From Paratractidigestivibacter sp963591565 (GTDB taxonomy: Bacteria; Actinomycetota; Coriobacteriia; Coriobacteriales; Atopobiaceae), in NCBI GenBank assembly GCA_963591565.1, contig CAVAUD010000014.1, positions 1 through 26,687 of the forward strand: 26,687 bases of DNA, read 5' to 3'. The notes beneath the pieces were generated by a model. The model worked only from the letters and a program-made list of their open reading frames with translations, had not been told where the DNA came from and searched no databases. The position numbers were made by a program, and so were the translations under genes. The stretch's first letter is position 1. The number at the start of each line of letters is the position of its first letter. Of this stretch, positions 1 through 7,322 are shown piece after piece.

Positions 1-1
1 A

Positions 2-77
2 TGGAGCCGACAATGGGACTCGAACCCATGACCCCCGCTTTACGAGAGCGATGCTCTACCAACTGAGCTATGTCGGC
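2..77 (-). tRNA. tRNA-Thr, anticodon CGT, CCA encoded
   Basis: Read on the minus strand this folds into a complete 76-nt cloverleaf. The acceptor stem GCCGACA pairs with TGTCGGC, the D-arm is GCTC/GAGC, the anticodon stem TCGCT/AGCGG holds loop CTCGTAA, and the T-arm is ATGGG-TTCGAAC-CCCAT. The anticodon CGT reads the threonine codon ACG. The 3' CCA is encoded. A TATAAG hexamer lies 7 bases upstream of the mature 5' end (85-90), so it may have its own promoter. Confidence 0.97.
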
Positions 78-107
78 GCACAGCCTTATACCTTACAGAA
101 ACACCCG

Positions 108-124
108 CCGGGTTTCAAGCCCGG
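108..124 (-). terminator. Short hairpin after the DUF523-PNP gene
   Basis: CCGGG and CCCGG flank a 7-base loop just downstream of the nucleoside phosphorylase stop codon. On the minus strand it is followed by a weak T-containing tail (CGGGTGTTT). It could end the long upstream gene run before the tRNA, but the short stem and poor U-tract make this tentative. Confidence 0.35.
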
Positions 125-127
125 ATT

Positions 128-1318
128 TTAAAGCAGGCGCAGAACGCCACGAACCAGGCGCTCGAACTCGTCGGCGTGCTCGCTGGCCGCGGCCAACACG
201 CTCTCGTGGCTCACGGCGGGCGCGCCGGCCTCGTTGGCGGCCAGCGTCAGGCCCAGCACGTTCATCTCCAGCGCCTTGGCCATGATGACCTCGCACACCG
301 TGCTCACGCCCACGTACGAGACGCCCAGCGTCCGCAGCGCGGCCACCTCGGCCGGGGTCTCGAAGCTCGGCCCCAGGGTCCCGGCGTACACGCCCTCCTC
401 GACGGCGATCCCCAGGTCATCGGCCACGCCGCGGGCAATCGTGCGCAGATACGGCGAGAAGGCCTCGTTCATGTCGACGAACGGCGTCTCGACGTCGCGC
501 AGCTCGTCCCACTCGGCCAAGGGGTTTCTCCCCGTGAGGTTGATCTGGTCGGTCAGGATGCCCAGGCCCGTGTGGGCGTTGCCGGCAACCGCGCCCGTCG
601 CGCAGGCGAAGATGATGTCGCGGCAGCCCAGACGGTGGGCGTGGCGCACCAGCGCGCAGACCTCGGCGGCCGAGTAGCCCTCGTACAGGTGGATGCGGCC
701 CGGGTAGACAACCACGGGCACGTCGTCGATCGAGCCCACCGTGGCCTCAAAGACGTGGCCCTCGACGGGGTTGGCCGACACCGGGAAGCCCTCGATGTCG
801 TGGTAGTCGATGCGACGCACGGGCTTGACCAGGCCGGCCAAGTGACCCAGGCCGGTGCCCAGGATGATCGCGACGGGGTTCTCGACAGACGGTTTGCAGG
901 ACTTAACGACATCTTCGCTGACCACGCAAATCCCCTCCTTCTTTAGCCGGGCGGCAAACACGCCGTCGCCGGCCGTCAGTGTGCTGGTATAGGTTCCATC
1001 GTAGATGAGATTTACCCCGCACGACGGACTTTTTGCCTTGAGAACGGCAAGCGGCGCGCCAGCGGCCAGGACCGCGGCCGCGCACTTCTCGGCCCCAGCG
1101 TCAAACGCGCAGGTCACGTCCGTGCCGTCGGCGAGAAGGACGCGGTCGCCCTGCCGTTCGGCGGGCGGTCTGGGCACAAAAAGCCCCGCGGCCCTCTCGG
1201 GGCACACGGGGCAGGTATCGCATTTGCTCGCAAGGTCGATCACGGCCGCGCAGGGCTTGGCCGAGCCGTCGAAGCGCACGGGCTCGCCCAGAAGGCACTC
1301 GCTGACCGCGACGCGCAT
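128..1318 (-). CDS. DUF523-purine nucleoside phosphorylase fusion
   Basis: 396 residues in two domains. Residues 1-140 are a DUF523 domain: SECLLG at the N-terminus, a Cys-rich CDTCPVCPE stretch (33-41), PRPPAE (49-54) and LKAKSPSCG (93-101). Residues 145-396 are a trimeric-type (PNP/MTAP family) purine nucleoside phosphorylase, which cleaves purine nucleosides with phosphate. Visible are a glycine loop GTGLG (154-158), GRIHLYEGY with the phosphate-binding His210, GPSFETPAE with base-contacting Glu320, VGVSTV with Ser339 and the base-contacting Asn362. The usual TNAAGG signature reads ACATGAV (238-244). The ATG is 2 bases after the preceding stop, so translation is probably coupled; a longer upstream frame lacks homology. 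DUF523 has no established role; its cysteines suggest metal or sulfur chemistry. The fusion is seen directly; a joint role in nucleoside salvage is inference. Confidence 0.9.
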   Translation of the reverse strand: MRVAVSECLLGEPVRFDGSAKPCAAVIDLASKCDTCPVCPERAAGLFVPRPPAERQGDRVLLADGTDVTCAFDAGAEKCAAAVLAAGAPLAVLKAKSPSCGVNLIYDGTYTSTLTAGDGVFAARLKKEGICVVSEDVVKSCKPSVENPVAIILGTGLGHLAGLVKPVRRIDYHDIEGFPVSANPVEGHVFEATVGSIDDVPVVVYPGRIHLYEGYSAAEVCALVRHAHRLGCRDIIFACATGAVAGNAHTGLGILTDQINLTGRNPLAEWDELRDVETPFVDMNEAFSPYLRTIARGVADDLGIAVEEGVYAGTLGPSFETPAEVAALRTLGVSYVGVSTVCEVIMAKALEMNVLGLTLAANEAGAPAVSHESVLAAASEHADEFERLVRGVLRLL

Positions 1319-1320
1319 CC

Positions 1321-2250
1321 TTAGACAGCCAGGGAGCCGAGCTGGATGGTGGCGTTGGACAGCAGCTTGTTCACGTAGGCAAGCCACTGGGTCGAGATCG
1401 AGGAGTACGCGGAGCTGTACTTGGAAGACGCCACGTAGTAGGCAGCCTGGGCGGCGGCGTAGGTCGCGGAGTCGTTGGTGATGGTGTAGGTCGAGAGCGC
1501 CGCGTAGTAGTCGCCGTCGGTGGAGGCCCAGGTGTTGTTGGCGGAGTCCCACTCGTCGCCGGCAAGCTCGATGATGTAGCTCGCGTAGTCGGCGGTGGCC
1601 ACGTCCTCCTGGCCGTCGGCCGGGGAGGTCGGGGCCGTCGGGGTCGCGGGCAGCTCGGTGGTCACGACGGTGTTGCGAAGCTTGACCATGAGGGCGGAAG
1701 CCTTGAGGGTCGACTTGGCGGTGTCCTCGTCGATGCCGTACTGGCTGGCGATGGTCGCGTAGTCGGTCGTGCCCATGGAGGTGTTGGCGTACTCGTCGAC
1801 CTCGTCGTCGGTGACGGTGACGCCCTCCTTCTCGGCCGCGGCGCAGACGATCTTGTTGCGGACGTAAGAGATGACCTCGTCGGCGGTGGGGACGGTGTAG
1901 TTGCCGTCGTCGTCCTTGGCGTTGTCCAGGGTGGAGTTGACGGTAATGACCTCGCGCGCGGTTATGTTGGTGGTCTTGCCGTCATAGGTGTAGGTGGCGA
2001 TGGTGCTGTCGAGCGCGTCCTCGGAAACCGAGGTCTTGCCGGAAAGCGAGATGGTCGAGCCGCCGCCAAGCAAGAAGTGGCCGGCGAGAACGCCCACCAC
2101 AACGGCGATCACGACGCACACGACAAAGACGGGCAGGCCGACGGCCTTGGCAGGAGCGGGCGCGGCGGACTCGGCGGACGGAGCGACCTCGGCGGCCTCC
2201 ACCTGCTCGTTCTTCTCGTCCTCTGCAGAGACGTTCTTCTCGTCAGACAT
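1321..2250 (-). CDS. Membrane-anchored SurA/trigger-factor-like protein
   Basis: 309 residues. An acidic cytoplasmic N-terminus (about 1-35) is followed by one transmembrane helix (PVFVVCVVIAVVVGVLAG) and a large extracellular domain. The stretch from the conserved-looking PTADEVISYVRNKIVCAAAEK through the repeated 'D-E' helices resembles the N-terminal peptide-binding fold of SurA and PrsA-type chaperones. No PpiC rotamase domain is recognisable; the C-terminal third is rich in Ser, Thr, Tyr and Ala. The ATG was chosen because GAAAGG lies 7 bases upstream; an ATG seven codons earlier has no such site. Likely a chaperone-like or adhesive surface protein; family assignment is by fold pattern only. 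Confidence 0.65.
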   Translation of the reverse strand: MSDEKNVSAEDEKNEQVEAAEVAPSAESAAPAPAKAVGLPVFVVCVVIAVVVGVLAGHFLLGGGSTISLSGKTSVSEDALDSTIATYTYDGKTTNITAREVITVNSTLDNAKDDDGNYTVPTADEVISYVRNKIVCAAAEKEGVTVTDDEVDEYANTSMGTTDYATIASQYGIDEDTAKSTLKASALMVKLRNTVVTTELPATPTAPTSPADGQEDVATADYASYIIELAGDEWDSANNTWASTDGDYYAALSTYTITNDSATYAAAQAAYYVASSKYSSAYSSISTQWLAYVNKLLSNATIQLGSLAV

Positions 2251-2271
2251 CAAAAAACCTTTCGTAGTCAA

Positions 2272-2284
2272 AACAATGATTGTT
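2272..2284. promoter_or_regulatory. 13-bp palindrome upstream of the SurA-like gene
   Basis: AACAATGATTGTT is a perfect 6-1-6 palindrome 21 bases before the SurA-like start codon. A TGTGATACAAC stretch just upstream on the minus strand could hold the -10. The AT-rich palindrome in GC-rich DNA fits an operator or a start-site hairpin; no cognate regulator is visible. Confidence 0.35.
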
Positions 2285-2302
2285 GAGTTGTATCACAGGC
2301 CG

Positions 2303-2340
2303 GGCCTTGGTTTGCTTAACGCTACCCAAGCCACAAGGCC
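2303..2340 (-). other. Hairpin between the HEAT-like and SurA-like genes
   Basis: GGCCTTG and CAAGGCC pair over 7 bp, and GTTTG/CAAGC extends the stem after a 2-base bulge. There is no T-run on either side, so it is not a classical terminator. It may be a processing or attenuation site. The remainder of this gap shows nothing further. Confidence 0.3.
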
Positions 2341-2378
2341 ACCACGTCTGCGCGCGGCGGCCGGGCCGTGGCACTCCC

Positions 2379-2939
2379 CTACTCCAGCGCCGAGATGATC
2401 TGCGCGGAGAAGGACTTGATGTAGCCCTGGCCGTTCTCGGCGTCGAACTTCACGCGAGCGGAGAGCTTACCTGCGGTTTCCTTGGAAATCTCACCTTGTG
2501 CGAGACCCAGCAGGCCGCCCAGCATGTCGCGGTACTCGGCGTCTCCGTGGTAGCACTGGATGGCCTCGTCGAGAAGGGGCCACACGGCGTCTGAGCGCTC
2601 GGGGGCGCTGGCGCCAAAGCGGCACAAAAAGACGAAGGCCGCAAGGCGCACCATGGAGGACGCGTCGTCGAACAGCGAGTCCTCGGCGGCCTCGACGGCG
2701 CCCTCAGCGGCGTCGGGGTCGACGGTGGCCACGGCGGCAAGGGCCGCCAAGACCTCCCAGCGGGTCTGGGCCTCGGGGCGCTCGAGGGCAGCTACCAGCG
2801 AATCTGCGTAAGGGACCATCGACGCCGGGTCCTTCTCGGCAAAAGAGCAGAGCTGGTGGGCCACCTCTTGACGATGCCTTCTGCTGGGCGAGGAGAGATT
2901 CTCGACCAGCAGCGAAATCTGCTCGGAATTATCTGCCAT
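2379..2939 (-). CDS. HEAT-repeat-like helical protein
   Basis: 186 residues, mainly paired amphipathic helices rich in Ala, Leu and Glu: RRHRQEVAHQLCSFAEKDP, DSLVAALERPEAQTRWEVLAALAAVA, then AAEDSLFDDASSMVRLAAFVFLCRFG. This alternation is typical of HEAT or armadillo-type solenoids that act as protein-protein scaffolds. There is no signal peptide or membrane helix, so it is probably cytoplasmic. The ATG has AGAGG 7 bases upstream. The next gene upstream is 18 bases away, suggesting co-transcription with the membrane protein and the dehydrogenase. The partner is unknown. Confidence 0.7.
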   Translation of the reverse strand: MADNSEQISLLVENLSSPSRRHRQEVAHQLCSFAEKDPASMVPYADSLVAALERPEAQTRWEVLAALAAVATVDPDAAEGAVEAAEDSLFDDASSMVRLAAFVFLCRFGASAPERSDAVWPLLDEAIQCYHGDAEYRDMLGGLLGLAQGEISKETAGKLSARVKFDAENGQGYIKSFSAQIISALE

Positions 2940-2957
2940 ACCTGTTTCCTCTCGTGT

Positions 2958-3416
2958 TTAGCGCTTCGATGAGCCGCCGCGGGTCTTGCCGGCGGCATTG
3001 TTGTTCGCGTTGTTGTCCTGGACGCTGATGAGCTCGGGCTCGGGCGTGCCGTCGCGGCGGTGGCGGCGATAGGCCTCGGCGTTCTTGCTGCCCACGCGCC
3101 TGACCTGGTCTTTGTTGGTGCCGGCCTTCTTATCGGCAAAGCCCCAGGGGCCGATGGACTCGCCGTAGCCAAACTTGAGGCCGGCCAAGGCGCCCGCCAC
3201 GACGCCAAAGATCAGCGCCAGGAACAGCGACACGCCGATGAGAAAGACCACGGCGCTCACCAGGACGGCGGCGGCCAGGATGGCCAGGTTCATGCGGACG
3301 TACTCGCCCTTGGTGACGACCTTCTTGGCCAGGATGTCGCCCAGCCCCACCCCGGCAAAGATGCCGAAGAGGAACAGGACGAGCGCCATGACCGCGCCTG
3401 CGAAGGCATAGTCCAC
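2958..3416 (-). CDS. Small integral membrane protein, unknown function
   Basis: 152 residues starting at GTG, with GGGAGG 8 bases upstream. Two to three hydrophobic helices are evident: residues about 3-26 (AFAGAVMALVLFLFGIFAGVGLG) and the long stretch 44-79. A soluble basic tail follows, ending in an Asn-rich segment (DNNANNNAAG) and a Lys/Arg terminus. No catalytic motif is recognised. It begins 3 bases after the dehydrogenase stop, a strong sign of translational coupling. A gene of this type is probably lineage-specific. Confidence 0.75.
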   Translation of the reverse strand: MDYAFAGAVMALVLFLFGIFAGVGLGDILAKKVVTKGEYVRMNLAILAAAVLVSAVVFLIGVSLFLALIFGVVAGALAGLKFGYGESIGPWGFADKKAGTNKDQVRRVGSKNAEAYRRHRRDGTPEPELISVQDNNANNNAAGKTRGGSSKR

Positions 3417-3419
3417 GGC

Positions 3420-4553
3420 TTAAGCCTCCCCGTGGCAGCAGCAGCCGCCCTCGTGGTCGTGCCCGTGGCCGTGGCCGCCGCAGCACTCGTGGCCCTCGTC
3501 GCCGTGGCCGTGGCCGCCGCAGCACTCGTGGCCCTCGTCGCCGTGGCCGTGGCCGCCGCAGCAGCCGCCGTCGCCGTGGCCGCCGCAGCCGCACTCGTGG
3601 CCCTCGCCGTCGCCCTCGCCGTACTCGTCCATGTCGAGAAGCGACCAGTCGAGACCCGCGGCCGCGGCCTTCTCGCTCTCTGCATAGAGCAAGGTCAGGG
3701 CCTGGGTTCCCATCCTCGAGCCGCCGATCTGGCAGAGCATGTCGAAGAGGGTGAAGGCCGTCTCGGCGCCGGGCAAGGTGACGTCGAGGTCCTCGGCGGA
3801 CTTGAGGGCAAGGCCGATGTCCTTGCGCAGGTGCTCGGCCATGAAGCCCGGCTTGTAGTCGCCGGCGAGCGACTTGGGCGCCAGGGTGGCCGAGGCGCCG
3901 GAGCCGCCGGTGCCCGAGGCCATGAGCTCCAGGACCTTGGCGGGCTCAACGCCGCCCTGCTCGGCGAGGGCGAGCGCGTCGGCGTAGCCCATCATGCAGG
4001 AGGCCAGGCTCACCTGGTTGCAGAGCTTGGCCGTCTGGCCGGCGCCGGCCGCGTCGAAGAAGAACATCTTGGAAGAGAAGGTCTCGAGGATCGCGCGCAC
4101 GGGCTCGACGTCCTTCTCGGCGGCGCCCAGGATAAGCGTCAGGGTGCCGTCGATCGCGCCCTTCTCGCCACCGGTGACCGGGCAGTCGAAGGCGTGCTTG
4201 TCCTCGACCTCGGCGGCCTCGTGGATGTCGCGGGCCAGCTGCGGGGAGCTGGTGGTGAGGTCGATCAGCCAGGCGCCCTTCTTGGAGGCGCGGATAAGGC
4301 CGTCGGTGGCCAGGTAGACGTCCTCGACGTCGTTGGGGTAGCCGACCATGGTGAAGACGACGTCGGCGTCCTTGGCGGCCGCAGCGGGGCTGTCTGCCCA
4401 CGCGGCGCCGCGGGCGAGCAGGGCCTCGGCCTTCTCCTTGGTGCGGTTGTAGACGCACACCGGGTAGCCGGCGTCCATGATGTGGCCGCAGATCGCGGCG
4501 CCCATGATGCCGGTGCCGATGAACGCGACCTTTTGCTTAGCTGCAGAGCTCAT
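3420..4553 (-). CDS. 3-hydroxyisobutyrate dehydrogenase-family oxidoreductase with His/Cys-rich tail
   Basis: 377 residues. Residues 1-305 are a complete beta-hydroxyacid dehydrogenase: Rossmann motif GTGIMG (13-18), NADP-type specificity loop YNRTKEK, substrate loop CPVTGGEKGAIDGT (124-137) and GAGQTAKLCNQ with the catalytic Lys176. The family reduces or oxidises short 3-hydroxyacids such as hydroxyisobutyrate or tartronate semialdehyde; the exact substrate cannot be read. Relatives usually end near residue 290-300. This one carries an extra 66 residues (312-377) of Gly, 13 His and 11 Cys, including the repeat GHECCGGHGHGDE, which looks like a metal-binding tail. Start ATG has AAAGG 6 bases upstream. 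A hairpin separates it from degV, so it probably heads its own operon. Confidence 0.9.
   Translation of the reverse strand: MSSAAKQKVAFIGTGIMGAAICGHIMDAGYPVCVYNRTKEKAEALLARGAAWADSPAAAAKDADVVFTMVGYPNDVEDVYLATDGLIRASKKGAWLIDLTTSSPQLARDIHEAAEVEDKHAFDCPVTGGEKGAIDGTLTLILGAAEKDVEPVRAILETFSSKMFFFDAAGAGQTAKLCNQVSLASCMMGYADALALAEQGGVEPAKVLELMASGTGGSGASATLAPKSLAGDYKPGFMAEHLRKDIGLALKSAEDLDVTLPGAETAFTLFDMLCQIGGSRMGTQALTLLYAESEKAAAAGLDWSLLDMDEYGEGDGEGHECGCGGHGDGGCCGGHGHGDEGHECCGGHGHGDEGHECCGGHGHGHDHEGGCCCHGEA
3442..3558 (-). repeat. Three 39-bp tandem repeats coding a 13-residue metal-binding motif
   Basis: Two perfect adjacent copies (3481-3519 and 3520-3558) are preceded by a diverged copy (3442-3480), with a partial fourth unit beyond 3558. 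Each unit encodes GHECCGGHGHGDE in the dehydrogenase tail. The identity of the two copies at all 39 positions points to recent duplication or slippage, so length may vary between strains. Confidence 0.9.
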
Positions 4554-4575
4554 TGGCTGCCTTTCTAGTCAACAA

Positions 4576-4602
4576 GATAGCCGCACACGTGCTGCGGCTA
4601 TC
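4576..4602 (-). terminator. Stem-loop after degV
   Basis: GATAGCCGCA and TGCGGCTATC form a perfect 10-bp stem around a 7-base loop between the degV stop and the dehydrogenase start. The tail on the minus strand is TTGTTGACTAG, a weak U-tract. It is most likely a terminator, or an attenuator allowing partial read-through. Confidence 0.55.
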
Positions 4603-4622
4603 AAATAAATGCCTGGTATGTG

Positions 4623-5657
4623 CTATTGACCGCGGACCTTGCGGGCGATGCGGTCGGTGAAGGAGAGCGCCTCGCGGCGGTCCTTGCCCCAAAAGACGCA
4701 GGCCACCATGCCCGGGCCCACGTGCGCGCCGATGACCGGCGAGACGGAGCTGTAGATGATGGGCACGTCGGCGCAGCCCGGCTCGCGACGCAGCTGGTCG
4801 CCCAGCCAGTGGGCGTCCTTGTCGGCGTCGGAGGAAACGATGCCGATGGGCAAAGGCGTGCCGCCGAGGTCCTCCTCCGTCAGGTGGTTGGCCTTGAAGT
4901 CGGCGATGATGGCGCGCAGGGCCTTCTTGCGGCCGCGGCACATGCCGCGCAGCGTGAGGGCGCCGTTGGTGTCGTAGGACAGCTCGGGCTTGATGTCGAG
5001 CTTGCCGCCCACCGTGGCCGCCGCCGGCGGGATGCGCCCGCCGCGGGCCAGCGAGTCGAAGTTCTCCAGCGTGAAGTAGCCGTGCAGGAAGTAGCGAGCC
5101 TCCTCGGCCCACTCGACGAGCTCCTTGGCCGAAAGGCCGTTGCCGGCCTGGTGGACCGCCTCGATGGCGAGAAGCTCGGCCGCGGCGGAGGGGCACAGGT
5201 TGTCGATCACGTAAAGCTCGAAATCCGGGTACTTCTCGAGCACCATCTCGCGGGCCTGGCGCGCGGCGTCGATAGACGACGACAGGCCGCGGGTAAAGGC
5301 CAGGTAGACGGTGGGCGTGCCCTTCTCGGCCGCGCGCTCGAAGACCTCGAGGTACTTGCCGGGGGTCACCGCCGAGGTGGTGGCCTGCTCGCCGGCGCGC
5401 ATGCGGTCGTAGAACTCGTGCGGCGTCATGGACCGCCAGAAGTCGTCCGGGTACTCGACCCCGTCGATGACGTAGGAGAAGCTCACGGTCTCGACACCCA
5501 GGGCCTCGATGACCTCGGGCGCGAAGTCGGCGCAGGAGTCGACGATGATGTGAACGTTGGTGTGCGCGTGATAAGCGCGGCCCAGGCGCGCAGCTTCCTG
5601 CGACGCCTGGGCATTAAGGTCTACGTTGTCGTCCAGCTGGACGTCATTGTCTGCCAA
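4623..5657 (-). CDS. DegV family fatty-acid-binding protein
   Basis: 344 residues. After a 35-residue N-terminal extension the DegV fold is complete: IIVDSCADF, TSAVTPGKY, LSSSIDAARQAREMV, VIDNLCPSAAAELL, then FDSLARGGRI and the basic RGRKKA, and finally IGAHVGPG near the C-terminus. DegV/FakB proteins bind a fatty acid and present it to the kinase FakA for phosphorylation, feeding exogenous fatty acids into phospholipid synthesis; no fakA is in the window. The start is TTG, chosen because AAGGA lies 9 bases upstream and overlaps the hpf stop region; the hpf stop is 12 bases away, so the two are likely co-transcribed. Confidence 0.92.
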   Translation of the reverse strand: MADNDVQLDDNVDLNAQASQEAARLGRAYHAHTNVHIIVDSCADFAPEVIEALGVETVSFSYVIDGVEYPDDFWRSMTPHEFYDRMRAGEQATTSAVTPGKYLEVFERAAEKGTPTVYLAFTRGLSSSIDAARQAREMVLEKYPDFELYVIDNLCPSAAAELLAIEAVHQAGNGLSAKELVEWAEEARYFLHGYFTLENFDSLARGGRIPPAAATVGGKLDIKPELSYDTNGALTLRGMCRGRKKALRAIIADFKANHLTEEDLGGTPLPIGIVSSDADKDAHWLGDQLRREPGCADVPIIYSSVSPVIGAHVGPGMVACVFWGKDRREALSFTDRIARKVRGQ

Positions 5658-5669
5658 AAGAGAAAATCC

Positions 5670-6260
5670 TTACTCTTCGTTCTCTTCGATCTTGGGCTTA
5701 ATGATACCGTACCCGCCGTTCTTGCGGTGGTAGATGACGTTGATGAGGCCGGTCGTGGCGTTGGTGAACACATAAAAATCGTGGCCGATGAGGTCGGTCT
5801 GGACCAGGGCCTCTTCCTCGGTCATGGGCACGAGGTCGATGACCTTCTCGCGTACCAGCTGGTCGTCCTCTTCCTCCTCGGGGGCGGGCTCGATCAGCTT
5901 GGCGAGGTCCTCCTGCGTGACGGGGACGGGAGCAGCCGCGTGGGCGTGCTGGCGACGGTCGACGATGCGGGTCTTGTACTTGCGCAGCTGGCGGGTGGCC
6001 TTCTCGGCAGCCTCGTCGATGGCGGAGTACATGTCGTCGGAGGATGCCTCGACGCGCACGACGTTGTCGCGCACATAGACGGTGACCTCGCAGGTCTTGC
6101 GGTCGGGGTTGGAGGGGTTCTTGTCCACGCGAAGGACAACGTCGCAGGTCATGGGTGAGATATCGAAAACCTTAAGGGCATTGCCGACCTTGTTCTGGAC
6201 ATGCTCGCGCAAGGAATCGGAGACGCTGACCTTGCGACCGGAAATCTTGATGTCGACCAT
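5670..6260 (-). CDS. hpf: Ribosome hibernation promoting factor, long form
   Basis: 196 residues. The N-terminal RaiA/HPF domain (1-105: MVDIKISGRKVSVSDSLREH, CDVVLRVDKN, CEVTVYVRDN, AIDEAAEKATRQLRKYK) binds the 30S decoding region. A linker rich in Glu and Pro leads to the C-terminal dimerisation domain (about 140-196: VIDLVPMTEEEALVQ, FYVFTNATTGLINVIYHRKNGGYGII), which drives 100S ribosome formation in stationary phase. The ATG follows a near-perfect AAAGGAGG with 6 bases between; a 34-codon upstream extension has no homology. A nested inverted repeat lies in the leader. Confidence 0.96.
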   Translation of the reverse strand: MVDIKISGRKVSVSDSLREHVQNKVGNALKVFDISPMTCDVVLRVDKNPSNPDRKTCEVTVYVRDNVVRVEASSDDMYSAIDEAAEKATRQLRKYKTRIVDRRQHAHAAAPVPVTQEDLAKLIEPAPEEEEDDQLVREKVIDLVPMTEEEALVQTDLIGHDFYVFTNATTGLINVIYHRKNGGYGIIKPKIEENEE

Positions 6261-6285
6261 AACAACCTCCTTTGAAACGGGTACG

Positions 6286-6343
6286 CGCGAAAGCTGGCGT
6301 AGGCGGCGAGAAGACCTTCTCGCCAAGTGCGCTGACTTTCGCG
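6286..6343 (-). promoter_or_regulatory. Nested inverted repeat in the hpf leader
   Basis: Outer arms CGCGAAAG (6286-6293) and CTTTCGCG (6336-6343) enclose a central GGCGAGAAG-AC-CTTCTCGCC (6305-6324), two face-to-face copies of the abundant nonamer. The structure sits 25 bases upstream of the hpf start and just above its SD. It could be a stability element of the transcript, an attenuator or a protein-binding operator. A possible promoter farther up has GTGACA and GGTAAG 17 bases apart; that call is weak. Confidence 0.5.
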
Positions 6344-6401
6344 TTACACCCTTCTTACCCAATCGGGGAGCTTTAGTGTCACCAGAATGCGATTAAGGTT
6401 G

Positions 6402-7274
6402 CTACTGAATCTGCTGAGCGGTCGTGATGGTCGAGATGCCGTTGACCCAGCGGGACTTGATGACCTCGAGCTGGCCGTTGGTCTGGACCGAGTCGATGGC
6501 GCCCGAGACGGCCTGCGTGAGCGTGGCCTTGTTGGCGTCGACGGCCACGCCGACGGCGACCGGGGTGTCGACGACGCCCGCGATGGAGATGCCGCTGTAG
6601 CCGGCGGCCAGGTAGGCGCCGGGGTAGGCCGCGCAGCAGACATAGTCGACGGTGCCGGCGTCGAGGGCGGCGAAGGCCTCGTTGAGGTTGACGTAGGTCG
6701 CGTAGGTGGCGTCGGGCGCGGCGGCCGAGACGGCCTTCTGCGAGGCGGAGGCCGCCTGGACGCCGACGTTTTTGCCGCTAAGCTGCGAGAGGCTGGTCAC
6801 GGAGGCGCCGGACTTGGTGAACAGGGCGATGCAGTCCTCGGCGTAGTCGCCCAGGACGGAGCGGTCGCCGGCCTCGCTGGCCACGACGCCCATGACGACG
6901 TCGCAGGTGGTGCCGATGGGCGTGGTGTCGGTCACGTCGACGAACTTGACGGTGAGGCCCATCTGCTCGGCCATGGCGTAGGCGACCTCGACGTCGACGC
7001 CGGAGCGGGTGCCGTCGGTCGACGGGATGGAGAAGGGCGCCGACTGGGAGGACTTGATGCCCACGGTCAGGACGCCCGCCTCGACGAGCTCGGAGGAGTC
7101 GACGGAGCTCGTGCGCTCGGCGGCGCGGGCCGCCGCGGCCTGGGAGTAGGTGGTGTCTGTGCCGAGGAAAGACGGGGTGGGCACGTTGATGGGCCCGACC
7201 GAGCAGCCGGCGAGGGCGACGATTCCAAGGCCTGCGACACAGGCGGCCAGGCAGGGGCGAAGACGGTTGGGCAT
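6402..7274 (-). CDS. Extracellular solute-binding lipoprotein, family 3
   Basis: 290 residues. A lipoprotein signal (basic MPNRLR, hydrophobic core, lipobox LAGC with Cys24) precedes a family-3 periplasmic-binding-protein fold: LVEAGVLTVGIKSSQSAPFS, SGVDVEVAYAMAEQMGL, a hinge segment QLSGKNVGVQAAS and FAALDAGTVDYVCCAAY. Such proteins capture amino acids or other small polar ligands for ABC importers. No permease or ATPase gene is adjacent, so it is an orphan component or a sensor. The ATG has GGAG 6 bases upstream. It lies between the candidate RNA and hpf, all in one direction. Confidence 0.88.
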   Translation of the reverse strand: MPNRLRPCLAACVAGLGIVALAGCSVGPINVPTPSFLGTDTTYSQAAAARAAERTSSVDSSELVEAGVLTVGIKSSQSAPFSIPSTDGTRSGVDVEVAYAMAEQMGLTVKFVDVTDTTPIGTTCDVVMGVVASEAGDRSVLGDYAEDCIALFTKSGASVTSLSQLSGKNVGVQAASASQKAVSAAAPDATYATYVNLNEAFAALDAGTVDYVCCAAYPGAYLAAGYSGISIAGVVDTPVAVGVAVDANKATLTQAVSGAIDSVQTNGQLEVIKSRWVNGISTITTAQQIQ

Positions 7275-7322
7275 GGCTCACTCCATATCAAATGTCAAAG
7301 CGAAATACGCGTAGCTATAGGT

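Noticed and set aside
3060..4568. Long plus-strand open frame (about 500 codons) opposite the dehydrogenase and membrane protein genes
   Set aside because: Low-complexity Ala/Val/Leu/Gly/Arg-rich translation typical of the antisense of GC-rich genes; the minus strand carries clear dehydrogenase motifs.
4620..6158. Plus-strand open frame opposite degV and hpf
   Set aside because: Antisense shadow; both minus-strand genes have full family motifs and good SD sites.
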